The notes beneath the pieces were generated by a model. It saw nothing but the letters and a program-made list of their open reading frames with translations, did not search any database and was not told where the DNA came from. This document shows positions 23,618-32,467 of a stretch of 64,000 nucleotides of DNA, one piece after another. The stretch is taken from positions 62,001-126,000 of the forward strand of contig NZ_JAKXMK010000002.1 of NCBI RefSeq assembly GCF_022524485.1, given 5' to 3'. Position numbers and translations under genes: made by a program. Position 1 is the stretch's first letter; every line of letters begins with the position of its first letter. This DNA comes from Pseudonocardia alaniniphila (GTDB lineage Bacteria; Actinomycetota; Actinomycetes; Mycobacteriales; Pseudonocardiaceae).

Positions 23618-24985
23618 TCAGTCTCCGGCAGCCGGCTGCGGGCTGCGCTCCTCGCTCGCGCGCAGCGCCTCCTCGGCCTCCTGCACCGCGGGGTCGTCGT
23701 CGGTGCCGAGGTAGCGCCAGTCCTCCCCCTCTTCGAGGATCTTGTCGGCGCCCCGGATCTTCCGGAAGTCGGCGTCCGGGCCGGAGAGCGCGAGCAGCGG
23801 CGCGTCACTGTTCTCTTCGAGCGACTTCGCGGAGCGGATGAGCTGGTTGCGCATCCGGATGATCGCCTTGTCGATCGTGCCGAGACGCTCCTGCGAGCGG
23901 TCGTAGATCGGGCCCATCGACTCGGTGACCATGAGGTCCTGGCTCACGAAGTCCTTCACCCCGCTGAAGGTGGTGGTGCGCTGCACCTCGCGGTCGATGT
24001 TGTAGTCGGCCTCGGCGAGGTAGTTGCGCGGGGTGATGCCGCCCACCCGGCGGGTGAAGGGCGTCTCGAAGGGGCCGAAGCTGAACAGCGGCGCTCCGCC
24101 GTGCCCCTGGGGGTTGGACGGGACCGTGGCCTCGAAGTTGTAGCGCCAGCAGTTGTTGTCGTCGATCGGCACGACCATCAGGTGGCGGGTGTTGTAGGGG
24201 ACCGCCGCGATGATCGTGCTGTAGGGGAAGACGTACTCGGTGATCCGGACGTTGGTGTGGCCGTTAGGCGTCTCGCGCAGACCGGCGTAGCGGAAGCCGT
24301 ACCAGGTCTCCTCGATCTCGAGCTGCGGCGCCCGGTCGTGCATCCAGAACTTCCAGGTCATCTTGTTCGACGGGTAGCCCGGCTTGTCGCTGCCGTCGTC
24401 CTCGATGTCGGCGGCGCCGTCCCACGAGTGCAGCCAGGAGATGTGGGCGGTGTCGACGTTGCCCTCCATCGTCTGGATCCAGTTGCAGTACGACTGCAGC
24501 TTGGTGGCGAGGTGGTTCTTCTCGGGCAGGGACTCCGTGCCGAAGTCGCGGAAGGGCGTGATGGTCTCCGCCGGGCCCATGTAGGTCCACGCGATGCCGC
24601 CGGACTCGTGCACCGGGTAGGCCCTGGCGCGCACGCGGTCCTTGAAGCTGCTGCTCGGCGGCTCGCTCGGCATGTCGACGCACGCGCCGTCGGCGTCGAA
24701 CTTCCACCCGTGGTACGGGCAGCGCAGCCCGCACTCCTCGTTGCGTCCGAAGTAGAGAGACGCACCGCGGTGCGGGCAGTTCTCCTGGATCAGGCCGATC
24801 CGGCCGTTGGTGTCGCGGAACGCGACGAGGTTCTCGCCGAGCAGCCGCACCCGTACCGGGTCGCAGTCGGGCCCGGGCAGCTCGCTCGACAGCAGCGCCG
24901 GTGTCCAGTAGCGCCGCAGCACCTCGCCCATCGGGGTGCCCGGGCCGACCCGGGTGAGGATCTCGTTGTCCTGCTGGGACAGCAT
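23618..24985 (-). CDS. Rieske non-heme iron oxygenase, large subunit
   Basis: A 455-residue aromatic ring-hydroxylating oxygenase, phthalate 4,5-dioxygenase-like. The Rieske [2Fe-2S] ligands are Cys70, His72, Cys89 and His92 (CPHRG...CPYHGW). The mononuclear iron motif is NVDTAHISWLH with Asp178, His181 and His186. It has the alpha-only length typical of phthalate, vanillate or dicamba-type enzymes, so it needs a separate ferredoxin/reductase; a Rieske ferredoxin is encoded at 26315. The ATG follows GGGAGGTCGGACA. It is divergent from a LysR gene, with a perfect palindrome at 25168-25184 between them. The substrate is an aromatic or heterocyclic acid by inference. Confidence 0.9.
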   Translation of the reverse strand: MLSQQDNEILTRVGPGTPMGEVLRRYWTPALLSSELPGPDCDPVRVRLLGENLVAFRDTNGRIGLIQENCPHRGASLYFGRNEECGLRCPYHGWKFDADGACVDMPSEPPSSSFKDRVRARAYPVHESGGIAWTYMGPAETITPFRDFGTESLPEKNHLATKLQSYCNWIQTMEGNVDTAHISWLHSWDGAADIEDDGSDKPGYPSNKMTWKFWMHDRAPQLEIEETWYGFRYAGLRETPNGHTNVRITEYVFPYSTIIAAVPYNTRHLMVVPIDDNNCWRYNFEATVPSNPQGHGGAPLFSFGPFETPFTRRVGGITPRNYLAEADYNIDREVQRTTTFSGVKDFVSQDLMVTESMGPIYDRSQERLGTIDKAIIRMRNQLIRSAKSLEENSDAPLLALSGPDADFRKIRGADKILEEGEDWRYLGTDDDPAVQEAEEALRASEERSPQPAAGD

Positions 24986-25167
24986 TGTCCGACCTCCCTG
25001 TCCGCGCCGCCGGCCTGCTCCGATTCGCAGTGCCGAGGTGTGCGGGTGCCTTGTTCCGGACCGACTTGTCACGTGGACCGACGTGAGTGCGCTGCTCGTG
25101 GGAGCACGCGCACCGAGCCACCGTGGATCGCGTCGCAGCGAGATTAACCACGGTGCTCGACGGGGCG

Positions 25168-25184
25168 GAAACAACGATTGTTTC
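25168..25184. promoter_or_regulatory. 17-bp inverted repeat between oxygenase and LysR genes
   Basis: GAAACAACGATTGTTTC has perfect 7-bp arms around CGA and lies in the divergent gap 24986-25263. Its position and symmetry fit a binding site for the adjacent LysR regulator or overlapping promoters for both directions. A site of the same geometry (7-3-7) but different sequence lies downstream of the LysR gene at 26239. Confidence 0.6.
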
Positions 25185-25263
25185 TGTCCTCGCATCACCA
25201 CTGCTGATGGCTGACTCGCTGCGGGGGCTGGTGATCGGCGGGCGCGTGCCCTTCGATGGGGTC

Positions 25264-26253
25264 GTGAAGTCCGCGACGTCGCGCCTTGCCGGTCTGGACC
25301 TCAACCTCCTCATCGTGCTGCGCGAGCTGCTGCGGGAGCGCAACGTCACGCGGGCGGCGGAGCGGGTGGGGGTGACCCAGCCGGCGGCGAGTGCCGCCCT
25401 CGCCCGGCTGCGCCGGTATTTCGACGACGACCTGCTGGTCCGCCGGGGCGGCCGCTACGAGCTCTCGGCGCTCGCCGTCCAGCTCGACGCGCAGGTCGAG
25501 TCGGTGTACGAGGGTGTCGAGCGGCTGCTCGCCACGGGTTCGCGCTTCGACGCCACCACCTCTCGGCGCGAGTTCACGATCGTGATCTCGGACTACGCGG
25601 TGGCGGTGCTCGGCAGGCCGCTCACGGCGGCGATGAGCGCGGAGTCGGAGCACGCGCGGCTGAACGTCGTGCTCGTCCGGGAGTCCCTCGCCGCGAACAT
25701 CGGGCACACCATCCGTGCTGTTGATTGTGTCGTCTCGCAGCCGACCAGCCGGTTCCGGATCCCCGAGATGCGCTCGGCGCCGCTGTTCACCGACCGTTGG
25801 GTGTGCGTCGTGGCCGCGGACAACGGGCGGTTCGGGACGGAGATCGCCGACCTCGACGAGGTGAGGGACGCGACATGGGTGGTGCCCTACCACCACGACT
25901 CCGACTTCCCGTCGGTCGTGCCGGTGAGCAGGCAGCTCGCGAGGCTCGGGGTGCGGCCGCAGGTCGCCGTGCGGGTGGACAGCTTCCAGGCGGTGCCCCA
26001 CCTGGTGGCATCGACCGACCACGTCGCCCTCGTGCAGGAGCGGCTCGCCCGGGACTGCGCGCGGTACCTGCCGCTGCGGATCCTGGCGTGCCCGAAGCCG
26101 CTCGAGCCGCTGGAGGTGCGCCTGTGGTGGCACGAGCGGTACGACGAGGACCTCGGGCACCGCTGGTTCCGGCGCCTCGTCATCGAGGCGGCCCGGGGCG
26201 GTAGTCCGTCCCCCGGCGCACCGATCGTCGACACAGGGCATCAACACGGTTGA
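25264..26253 (+). CDS. LysR family transcriptional regulator
   Basis: A regulator of about 329 residues. The winged helix-turn-helix is LLRERNVTRAAERVGVTQPAASAALARLRRYF (split; about residues 20-50 from this start). The rest is a periplasmic-binding-like effector domain, with FTDRWVCVVAADN and a VVPYHHDSDFPS segment. The NodD-like first line GLDLNLLIVLRELL favours a start near here. I chose the GTG at 25264; ATG 25207 and GTG 25249 are in frame. It is closely related to the LysR at 29933, and the two share NLLxxLRELLRERNVTRAA. It probably activates the divergent oxygenase operon and/or the downstream ferredoxin-amidohydrolase operon. Confidence 0.87.
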   Translation: MKSATSRLAGLDLNLLIVLRELLRERNVTRAAERVGVTQPAASAALARLRRYFDDDLLVRRGGRYELSALAVQLDAQVESVYEGVERLLATGSRFDATTSRREFTIVISDYAVAVLGRPLTAAMSAESEHARLNVVLVRESLAANIGHTIRAVDCVVSQPTSRFRIPEMRSAPLFTDRWVCVVAADNGRFGTEIADLDEVRDATWVVPYHHDSDFPSVVPVSRQLARLGVRPQVAVRVDSFQAVPHLVASTDHVALVQERLARDCARYLPLRILACPKPLEPLEVRLWWHERYDEDLGHRWFRRLVIEAARGGSPSPGAPIVDTGHQHG

Positions 26254-26255
26254 TG
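26239..26255. promoter_or_regulatory. 17-bp inverted repeat upstream of the ferredoxin operon
   Basis: CATCAACACGGTTGATG has perfect 7-bp arms around ACG and contains a T-N11-A core (TCAACACGGTTGA) typical of LysR boxes. It overlaps the stop codon of the LysR gene. CCTAGCGT, with a possible -10 TAGCGT at 26301-26306, lies just before the ferredoxin GTG at 26315. This would place the transcript start within a few bases of that codon. Confidence 0.62.
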
Positions 26256-26314
26256 GCCTGCATGCCGTTTTTCTGTTTCCGCCCGCACGGTGCCGATGCC
26301 TAGCGTCAGGAGCC

Positions 26315-26809
26315 GTGAGGATCGTGGTGTCGCGCGTTGACGAGTTCCCGCCGGGCGAACGCCGGATCGTGCAGGCCGGACGGCGCTCGATCGGTGTGTT
26401 CCGGGTCGGTGACCGCTTCTATGCGATCAACAACTACTGCCCCCACCAGGGCGGCCCGCTGTGCCTGGGCCGCACGAAGCCGTGGGTCAGCTCGACCGGC
26501 CCCGGCGACTACGCGATGGCCGAGCAGGAGGCACTGGTCGCCTGCCCGTGGCACGGCTGGGAGTACGACCTCGCCACCGGCCAGTCCTTCCTCGGACCGG
26601 GGGAACCCCCCGCCCGGACGTACGAGGTGTCGGTCGAGGCGGGCGCCGACGCTGCGCCCGTAGCCGGCGGGACCGGGCCGCCGACCGGGGGGCGGCAGCC
26701 CGGTCCCTTCGTCGCCGAGACGTTCCCGGTGCACGTCGAGGACGCCTATGTCGTGGTCGACACGAGCCCGCGCGCGCCGGCGGCGGGCACACCCGGAGGT
26801 GCGCGATGA
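26315..26809 (+). CDS. Rieske [2Fe-2S] ferredoxin
   Basis: A 164-residue Rieske domain protein. Cluster ligands are Cys42 and His44 (CPHQGGPLC) and Cys77 and His80 (CPWHGWEYD). The stretch between the pairs is about 32 residues, longer than usual, and holds LGRTKPWVSSTGPGDYAMAEQ (split). This recalls a subgroup linked to oxygenases and amidohydrolases. A proline/glycine-rich insertion follows the domain. The GTG at 26315 has AGGAG three bases ahead, though the promoter position may allow a leaderless start. It overlaps the next gene (ATGA). Its likely role is to pass electrons to the Rieske oxygenase; no reductase gene is in the window. Confidence 0.85.
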   Translation: MRIVVSRVDEFPPGERRIVQAGRRSIGVFRVGDRFYAINNYCPHQGGPLCLGRTKPWVSSTGPGDYAMAEQEALVACPWHGWEYDLATGQSFLGPGEPPARTYEVSVEAGADAAPVAGGTGPPTGGRQPGPFVAETFPVHVEDAYVVVDTSPRAPAAGTPGGAR

Positions 26810-27921
26810 CCAGCACGGCACTGCCCGCCCAGGTCGGCCGAACGGCGACCCGGGCCGGGCACACGATCGTCGACAGTGACATCCACCCGCACGCGCCCGC
26901 CCCGCAGATCCGCGCGCGGCTCGCGCAGCGGCACCAGGAGCGCTGGGACATGTTCGCCAGCCGCGTGCCCGGACCGCCCGAGATCTATCCGCGCGTCCGC
27001 AACTCCGGCTTCCGGCTCGACTCGTGGCCCGAGGGCGGCTTCCCGGGCAGCGACCTGCAGATGGTGCGCGACCAGCTGCTCGACGAGTACGAGGTGGACC
27101 ACGGGATCCTGATCCCGCTCCAGGGACACAGCTGGGGTGTGGAGGAGCCCGAGTACGCGGCGGCGCTGTGCCACGCGCTGAACGACTGGCAGGCCGACGA
27201 GTGGCTCTCTCCCGAGCCGCGCCTGCGCAGCTCGATCGCGATCTCGCACGAGGCCCCCGACCTCGCCGCGGAGGAGATCCGGCTGCGCGCGAGCGACCCG
27301 CGGTTCGTCCAGGTGCTGCTGTCGACCGGCGGTGAGCACGGGTTCGGGCGCAGGCACTACTGGCCGATCTACGAAGCGGCAGCTGAGGCCGGGCTGCCGA
27401 TCGCCGCGCACACCGGCGGCCTGGAGCAGCACCGCGGCGCGGGCTGGCCGTCGTTCTACCTCGAGGAACACGTGTGGAACGGCAACACGATGGCCTCGCT
27501 GATCATGAGCATGCTCTGTGAAGGGGCCTTCGAGCGGTTCCCGTCCCTGCAGGTGGCCTGCATCGAAGGCGGGATCGCCTGGGCCGGGCCGCTGATGTGG
27601 TCTCTCGACGACGCCTGGACGCAGCTGCGCGCCGACGTGCCGCACCTGCGCAGGCCGCCGTCGGAGTACATCCGCGAGCACTTCTGGTTCACCACCCAGC
27701 CCATCGAGGAACCGGACGACCCCACCCACCTGGAGATCGCGCTGGCGCACATCGGGATGAACGACCGGATCATGTTCGCGTCCGACTACCCGCACTGGGA
27801 CTTCGACTCGCCGCGCCACGCCCCGCGGCTGTTCCCGCCCGCGTTGCGCCGCTCGATCATGGGCTCCAACGCCTGCCGGCTCTACGGCCTGCCCGAGCGG
27901 GAGCAGGAGGAGTCGCGATGA
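26806..27921 (+). CDS. amidohydrolase-2 family metal-dependent hydrolase
   Basis: A 371-residue TIM-barrel protein. The metal site elements are HTIVDSDIHPH (D/HxH type first strand), AAHTGG (His), the CIEGG region in place of the usual His-bearing strand, and FASDYPHWDFDSP (Asp). The ASDYPH ending is typical of decarboxylase-like amidohydrolases. It sits in a run of ATGA/GTGA overlaps from the ferredoxin to the alpha/beta hydrolase, so the four gene products are made together. The following gene encodes a related but distinct amidohydrolase, suggesting two sequential steps or a heteromeric enzyme. The substrate is unknown. Confidence 0.83.
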   Translation: MTSTALPAQVGRTATRAGHTIVDSDIHPHAPAPQIRARLAQRHQERWDMFASRVPGPPEIYPRVRNSGFRLDSWPEGGFPGSDLQMVRDQLLDEYEVDHGILIPLQGHSWGVEEPEYAAALCHALNDWQADEWLSPEPRLRSSIAISHEAPDLAAEEIRLRASDPRFVQVLLSTGGEHGFGRRHYWPIYEAAAEAGLPIAAHTGGLEQHRGAGWPSFYLEEHVWNGNTMASLIMSMLCEGAFERFPSLQVACIEGGIAWAGPLMWSLDDAWTQLRADVPHLRRPPSEYIREHFWFTTQPIEEPDDPTHLEIALAHIGMNDRIMFASDYPHWDFDSPRHAPRLFPPALRRSIMGSNACRLYGLPEREQEESR

Positions 27922-28991
27922 CCGCCGCACCCGTCACGACGAGCACCGTCGACACCGATGTGCACTGCGCACCCGCCACGCTCGGCGATCTCCTGCCCTA
28001 CCTCGAGCCGTACTGGCGCACGTACATCCAGGACGGTGGGGTGTTCCTCTCGCCCACCCAAGGTGGTGCGTACCCACCGAAGGCGCCCACCAGCGCCACG
28101 CCTGCCGCCCGTGCAGCCGGTGCGTTCCCGGCCACCACGGTGGACGAGCTGCGCACCGGACTGCTCGACCCCGCAGGCGTGCACACCGCGCTGCTGAACT
28201 GCACCACCTCGTTCCACTGCAACCGCAACCCGTACTACGAGGCCGCGCTCACACGGGCGATCAACGACTGGCTGGTAGCGGAGTGGCTCGACCGGGACGA
28301 CCGGCTGCGGGCGAGCATGGTCGTGCCGACGCTCGACACCGAGGCCGCTGTGGCGGAGATCGAGCGGATCGGCAGCCATCCCGGAATCGTGCAGGTCCTG
28401 CTGCCCGTCCGCACGGACGTCCCGTGGGGCAACAAGCGCAACCACCCGATGCTGCAGGCGGCCGCCGCCCACGACCTGGTGGTCGGCCTGCACGCGTGGG
28501 GCCGGATCGGCAACGCGCCGACCTCGACCGGGATCACGCACACCTACCTCGAGGACTACCTCGGCAACTCCCAGATCATCGTGCAGGCGCAGGTGACGAG
28601 CCTGGTCACCGAGGGCGTCTTCGCGCGGGTGCCGCAGCTGCGCGTGGTGCTGGCCGAGTGCGGGTTCTCGTGGCTTCCGACGCTGCTGTGGCGCTTCGAC
28701 AAGGACTGGAAGGGCGTCTGGCGCGAGGTGCCGTGGCTCGACGAGCGGCCCTCGGAGGTGGTGCGCCGGCACATGCGGCTGACGACGTCCCCCGCGCATC
28801 TGCCGCGCGACCCCGGCCAGGTCCGTCAGGCGCTGGACCTGCTCGACGCGGGCACGATGCTCGTGTACGCCAGTGACCACCCGCACGACCACGGCGACGG
28901 CGGCGAGCGCCTGCTCGCCGCGCTGACCGACGACGAGCGGGAGCGCGTGCTCGGGGGCAACGCGAGCGACTGGTACCGGCTCGACCGGTGA
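27918..28991 (+). CDS. amidohydrolase-2 family metal-dependent hydrolase
   Basis: A 357-residue barrel with TVDTDVHCAP at the N-terminus, VVGLHAWGRIGN (His), VVLAECGFSWLP and YASDHPHDHG (Asp). It is a sister of the preceding protein: both have NDWLVAEWL/NDWQADEWL and the paired AWLxPLLWxxD/WLPTLLWRFDKDW segment. Start and stop are shared with its neighbours (ATGA and GTGA overlaps). Like its neighbour it lacks the classical third metal histidine, which points to a specialised subgroup. Its role is inferred to be hydrolysis or decarboxylation within the aromatic pathway. Confidence 0.82.
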   Translation: MTAAPVTTSTVDTDVHCAPATLGDLLPYLEPYWRTYIQDGGVFLSPTQGGAYPPKAPTSATPAARAAGAFPATTVDELRTGLLDPAGVHTALLNCTTSFHCNRNPYYEAALTRAINDWLVAEWLDRDDRLRASMVVPTLDTEAAVAEIERIGSHPGIVQVLLPVRTDVPWGNKRNHPMLQAAAAHDLVVGLHAWGRIGNAPTSTGITHTYLEDYLGNSQIIVQAQVTSLVTEGVFARVPQLRVVLAECGFSWLPTLLWRFDKDWKGVWREVPWLDERPSEVVRRHMRLTTSPAHLPRDPGQVRQALDLLDAGTMLVYASDHPHDHGDGGERLLAALTDDERERVLGGNASDWYRLDR

Positions 28992-29860
28992 TCTTCGACG
29001 GCTGGGCGAGCACCGACGTCACCACCCCGGCGGGCGCGCGCATCCGGGTGCGCACGGCCGGGAGCGGACCGCCGGTGCTGCTGCTGCACGGCTACCCGCA
29101 GACCTCGGCCATGTGGCATCGCGTCGCGCCAGGGCTCGCCGAGGACCACACGGTGGTCGCTGCTGATCTGCGCGGCTACGGCGACAGCATCGCGCCGCCC
29201 GGCGCGGCGCACGACCCCGCGGCCTTCGGCAAGCGCGCCATGGCCGCCGATCAGCTCGCGGTGATGGCCGCGCTGGGGTTCGCGCGGTTCGCCGTGGTGG
29301 GGCACGACCGTGGCGCGCGCTGCGCGTACCGCCTCGCCCTCGACCACCCGGAGGCGGTGACGGCGCTCGCCGTCCTCGACATCCTCCCGACCGCCGACGT
29401 GTTCGCGAGCGTCGATGCCGCGTTTGCTCGCTCGGCGTGGCACTGGTTCTTCCTCGCGCAGCCCGGGGACCTGCCCGAGCGTCTCATCGCGGCCGATCCG
29501 GACGCCTTCTTCCTCCGCGGCACCGACGGCGTCTTCACCGACGAGGCACGGGCCGCCTACCGCGCGGCGTACCGGCGGCCCGAGGTCGTCCATGCGATGT
29601 GCCAGGACTATCGCGCGGGCGCGACCGTCGACGTCGCGGACGACGAGGCCGATCGGGGCAGGCGGCAGGTGGCGTGCCCGACTCTCGTGCTCTGGGGGCG
29701 CCGTGGCCCGCTCGGCCGCGTGCCCGACGTGCTCGACGTGTGGCGGCGCTGGGCCCCGCAGGCGGCGGGGGAGCAGCTGGACTGCGGGCACTACCTCCCC
29801 GAGGAGCGCCCGGCCGAGACGCTCGCCGCGGTGCGCGACCTGCTGCGGTCGCCGGCCTGA
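28988..29860 (+). CDS. alpha/beta hydrolase, haloacetate-dehalogenase-like
   Basis: A 290-residue alpha/beta-fold enzyme. The oxyanion region is LLLHGYPQTSAMW, the strand-end DLRGYGDS follows, and the nucleophile elbow GHDRGARCAYRLALDHP carries Asp rather than Ser. Later segments VVHAMCQDYRAGATVD and LDCGHYLPEERP (His) match fluoroacetate/haloacetate dehalogenases. The halide-pocket residues cannot be verified by eye, so C-C or ester hydrolysis remains possible. The GTG start overlaps the stop of the preceding amidohydrolase (GTGA), so it is the last gene of that operon. Confidence 0.82.
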   Translation: MIFDGWASTDVTTPAGARIRVRTAGSGPPVLLLHGYPQTSAMWHRVAPGLAEDHTVVAADLRGYGDSIAPPGAAHDPAAFGKRAMAADQLAVMAALGFARFAVVGHDRGARCAYRLALDHPEAVTALAVLDILPTADVFASVDAAFARSAWHWFFLAQPGDLPERLIAADPDAFFLRGTDGVFTDEARAAYRAAYRRPEVVHAMCQDYRAGATVDVADDEADRGRRQVACPTLVLWGRRGPLGRVPDVLDVWRRWAPQAAGEQLDCGHYLPEERPAETLAAVRDLLRSPA

Positions 29861-29932
29861 TAGGTCATCCGTCGCGTTGACCCGGCGCGGTTCGCCGTCG
29901 TTAATGGTGGACGTGGGCAGAGGAGCCGGGCG

Positions 29933-30958
29933 ATGACGCGTGCACCGGTGTCCTTGGCCAACCTCGACCTCAACCTGCTGGTGTTCCTGCGTGAGCTGCT
30001 GCGCGAGCGGAACGTGACGCGGGCGGCGCAGCGGATCGGGGTCACCCAGTCCGCGGCGAGCGCCGCACTCTCCCGCCTGCGCCGCCACTTCGGTGACGAG
30101 CTGCTCGTGCGCAACCGCGGCGGTTATCTCCTCTCCCCGCTCGCGGTGCAGCTGGCCGACCAGGTCGAGCCGGTGTGCACGAGCATGGAACGGCTGTTCT
30201 CCACGAGCCCGGAGTTCCGCCCCGAGGAGTCCGACCGGGAGTTCACGCTGCTCGTGCCCGACTACGTGCTCGCTGCGTTCGGGGAGCGGCTCTCGCGCGA
30301 GCTGTATGCGGCGGCGCCGCGGGCCCGCCTGCACGTCCAGGTCGTGAAGCAGGCTCTGCCTGCCGACATCGTGGACACGTTGCGGGTGTTGGACGGGATC
30401 GTCTCGGCTCCCGGCATCGCACTGCGCGCCCCCGGCATCCGCAGCATGGAGCTCTTCCGGGACCGCTGGGTGTGTGTGGTCGCGGCCGACAACCCGGTGG
30501 CCGACGGATCCGGCGGGAGCCTCGCGCTGGCCGACCTCCAGCGCCTCCCGTGGGTCGTCCCACATCACCCCGACGGCGGTTACCCGGCGACGTTCCCGCT
30601 CGCCCCGCTGATCGCCCGGCTGAACGACCCCCCGCGCGTAGCCGTCCGCGTGGACAGCTACCAGGCCACCCCGTACTTCGTCGCGGGCACCGACCGCGTG
30701 GCCGTGATGCAACGGCGGCTCGCCGCGCTGTTCGCCGACCGGCCCGACCTGCGTGTGCTGGAGTGCCCGGGCGAACCGCCGGCGATCGTCGAGACGCTGT
30801 GGTGGCACGAGAAGCACGACGAGGACGACGCACACCGCTGGTTCCGCGAGGTCACGGCGCGCGCGGCGCGGGAGCCCGAGTCCGCCGTCCGCGCCTCCCG
30901 GCCCGACCACTTCACCCTCGAGTCGCCCAGCGCGGCGCCGGAACGGAGGAGCTCGTGA
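29933..30958 (+). CDS. LysR family transcriptional regulator
   Basis: A 341-residue regulator, sister to the LysR at 25264. MTRAPVSLANLDLNLLVFLRELLRERNVTRAAQRIGVTQSAASAALSRLR (split; residues 1-50) forms the DNA-binding domain. The effector domain contains FRDRWVCVVAADN and PHHPDGGYPATFP. GAGGAG lies eight bases before the ATG. Its stop overlaps the GTG of the aldehyde dehydrogenase gene, so it is the first gene of a two-gene unit. Upstream, GGTCA...TGACC at about 29868-29887 is an imperfect inverted repeat that could be its own site. Confidence 0.88.
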   Translation: MTRAPVSLANLDLNLLVFLRELLRERNVTRAAQRIGVTQSAASAALSRLRRHFGDELLVRNRGGYLLSPLAVQLADQVEPVCTSMERLFSTSPEFRPEESDREFTLLVPDYVLAAFGERLSRELYAAAPRARLHVQVVKQALPADIVDTLRVLDGIVSAPGIALRAPGIRSMELFRDRWVCVVAADNPVADGSGGSLALADLQRLPWVVPHHPDGGYPATFPLAPLIARLNDPPRVAVRVDSYQATPYFVAGTDRVAVMQRRLAALFADRPDLRVLECPGEPPAIVETLWWHEKHDEDDAHRWFREVTARAAREPESAVRASRPDHFTLESPSAAPERRSS

Positions 30959-32421
30959 CCCAGGTGATCGATCCGACCGCCCACGTGCAGACGGACCTGT
31001 ACGTGGACGGCGCGACGGTGCCCGCCGAGCAGACGCTGCGCGTGGCAGACCCGGCCCAGCCCTCGACGACGGTCGGGTACGCCGCGGCCGCCACCCGCAG
31101 GCAGGCACTCGACGCCGTGGCCGCCGCGGACCGGGCCTTCCCGGCGTGGGCGGCGCGGAGCGCCGGGGAGCGCGCTGAGCTGATCCGCGGCGCGATCCGG
31201 GGCCTCGCCGAGCACCGCGGCGCCGACGCGGAGATCCTGACCAGGGAGAACGGGAAGATCCTGCAGGAGTCCACGATCGACCTGATCGTGTTCGACCACC
31301 GCGTCGAGCTGGCCGTCGCGGCCGTCGACCAGGTGGGCACGACCTCCAGGCTGTCCGGGCCGCCGTACGACACGGAGGTCGGCTACGTCCCGCTCGGTGT
31401 CGTCACGATCATCGTGCCGTTCAACTGGCCGCTGGCGATCCTCGCCGCGTCGCTCCCGCAGGCCCTGCTGGCCGGCAACACGGTCGTCGTCAAGCCGCCG
31501 CCGTCCGCGCCGCTCGCGACCACGCGGGTCGTGCAGCGGGTCGCCGCGGCGCTGCCGCCCGGCGTGCTCAACGTGGTGACGGGCGACGACGCGGAGATCG
31601 GGGCGGCGCTCGTGAGCGACGAGCGCGTCGCCAAGGTCTGCTTCACGGGCAGCCCTGCCGGTGGCAGGCGGATCATGGCGATGGCGGCGGAGACACTCAC
31701 GCGGGTGGCGTTGGAGCTGGGCGGCAACGATCCGGCACTGGTGCTCGACGACGCCGTCCTGGACGACGCGGCGCTCGACCGGCTCGTCTCCGGCACGTTC
31801 GACTCGACCGGCCAGATCTGCATGGCGATCAAGCGGCTGTACGTGCACAGGTCGCGCTACGCCGAGGTCGTGGAGGGCATGTCGGCCCGGCTCGCGAACC
31901 AGGTGCTCGGCCACGGCCTCGACCCGGCCACCACGATGGGCCCGCTGCACACGGCGCGACAGCGCGACTTCGTGGCCGAACTGGTGGCGCAGGCCCGCGT
32001 GGCGGGTGCCGAGGTACGAGAGTTCGGCAGCGCCCCGGATGACCGCTTCTCCTACGGGCACTTCCTGCGCCCGAGCCTGGTGCTCGACCCGCCATCGGAC
32101 GCCCGGGTGGTGACGGAGGAGCAGTTCGGTCCGACCCTGCCGATCATCCCGTTCGACACCGACGACGAGGCGATCGCCGCCGCCAACGAAACGTGGGCGG
32201 GGCTCTGCTCGTCGGTGTGGACGTCCGACCGGGACCGTGCCGCCCGGGTGGCCGCCCGCCTGCGCAGCGGCTACACGTTCGTCGACGCGCACGGGGCGCC
32301 GTGGCTCGACGAGCGGGCGCCGTTCGGCGGGCTCAAGGGCAGCGGCATGGGACGGGAGATGGGTGTGGAGGGCCTGCGCGAGTTCATGGACACCCACTCG
32401 GTGGCGTTCCCCAGCGGGTGA
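30955..32421 (+). CDS. NAD(P)-dependent aldehyde dehydrogenase
   Basis: A 488-residue ALDH-superfamily enzyme that oxidises an aldehyde to its acid. Asn157 (VPFNWPL), Glu254 (LELGGNDP) and Cys289 (GQICMAIKRL) are the expected catalytic residues, and FGGLKGSGMGREMG forms the C-terminal signature. Length is standard. The GTG at 30955 overlaps the LysR stop, and GGAGGAG lies four bases upstream. The gene ends before a strong bidirectional terminator. It could oxidise aldehydes made by the alcohol dehydrogenases encoded at 34.1-37.3 kb, but these lie in a separate unit. Confidence 0.9.
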   Translation: MTQVIDPTAHVQTDLYVDGATVPAEQTLRVADPAQPSTTVGYAAAATRRQALDAVAAADRAFPAWAARSAGERAELIRGAIRGLAEHRGADAEILTRENGKILQESTIDLIVFDHRVELAVAAVDQVGTTSRLSGPPYDTEVGYVPLGVVTIIVPFNWPLAILAASLPQALLAGNTVVVKPPPSAPLATTRVVQRVAAALPPGVLNVVTGDDAEIGAALVSDERVAKVCFTGSPAGGRRIMAMAAETLTRVALELGGNDPALVLDDAVLDDAALDRLVSGTFDSTGQICMAIKRLYVHRSRYAEVVEGMSARLANQVLGHGLDPATTMGPLHTARQRDFVAELVAQARVAGAEVREFGSAPDDRFSYGHFLRPSLVLDPPSDARVVTEEQFGPTLPIIPFDTDDEAIAAANETWAGLCSSVWTSDRDRAARVAARLRSGYTFVDAHGAPWLDERAPFGGLKGSGMGREMGVEGLREFMDTHSVAFPSG

Positions 32422-32422
32422 G

Positions 32423-32461
32423 GGATCCGTGGGGGCCGGCGGCGTCCGGCCCCACGGATCC
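32423..32461. terminator. bidirectional intrinsic-type terminator hairpin
   Basis: GGATCCGTGGGGGCCGG pairs with CCGGCCCCACGGATCC across the loop CGGCGT, a 16-bp stem with one bulged G. It fills the 46-bp gap between two genes that end facing each other (aldehyde dehydrogenase at 32421, MFS transporter at 32468). No long T-run follows, as is common in high-GC actinobacteria. Confidence 0.85.
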
Positions 32462-32467
32462 TTCATC

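Noticed and set aside
24264..25349. 361-codon minus-strand frame across the Rieske oxygenase start
   Set aside because: It overlaps the oxygenase in another frame and has no family similarity; the oxygenase frame carries all catalytic motifs.
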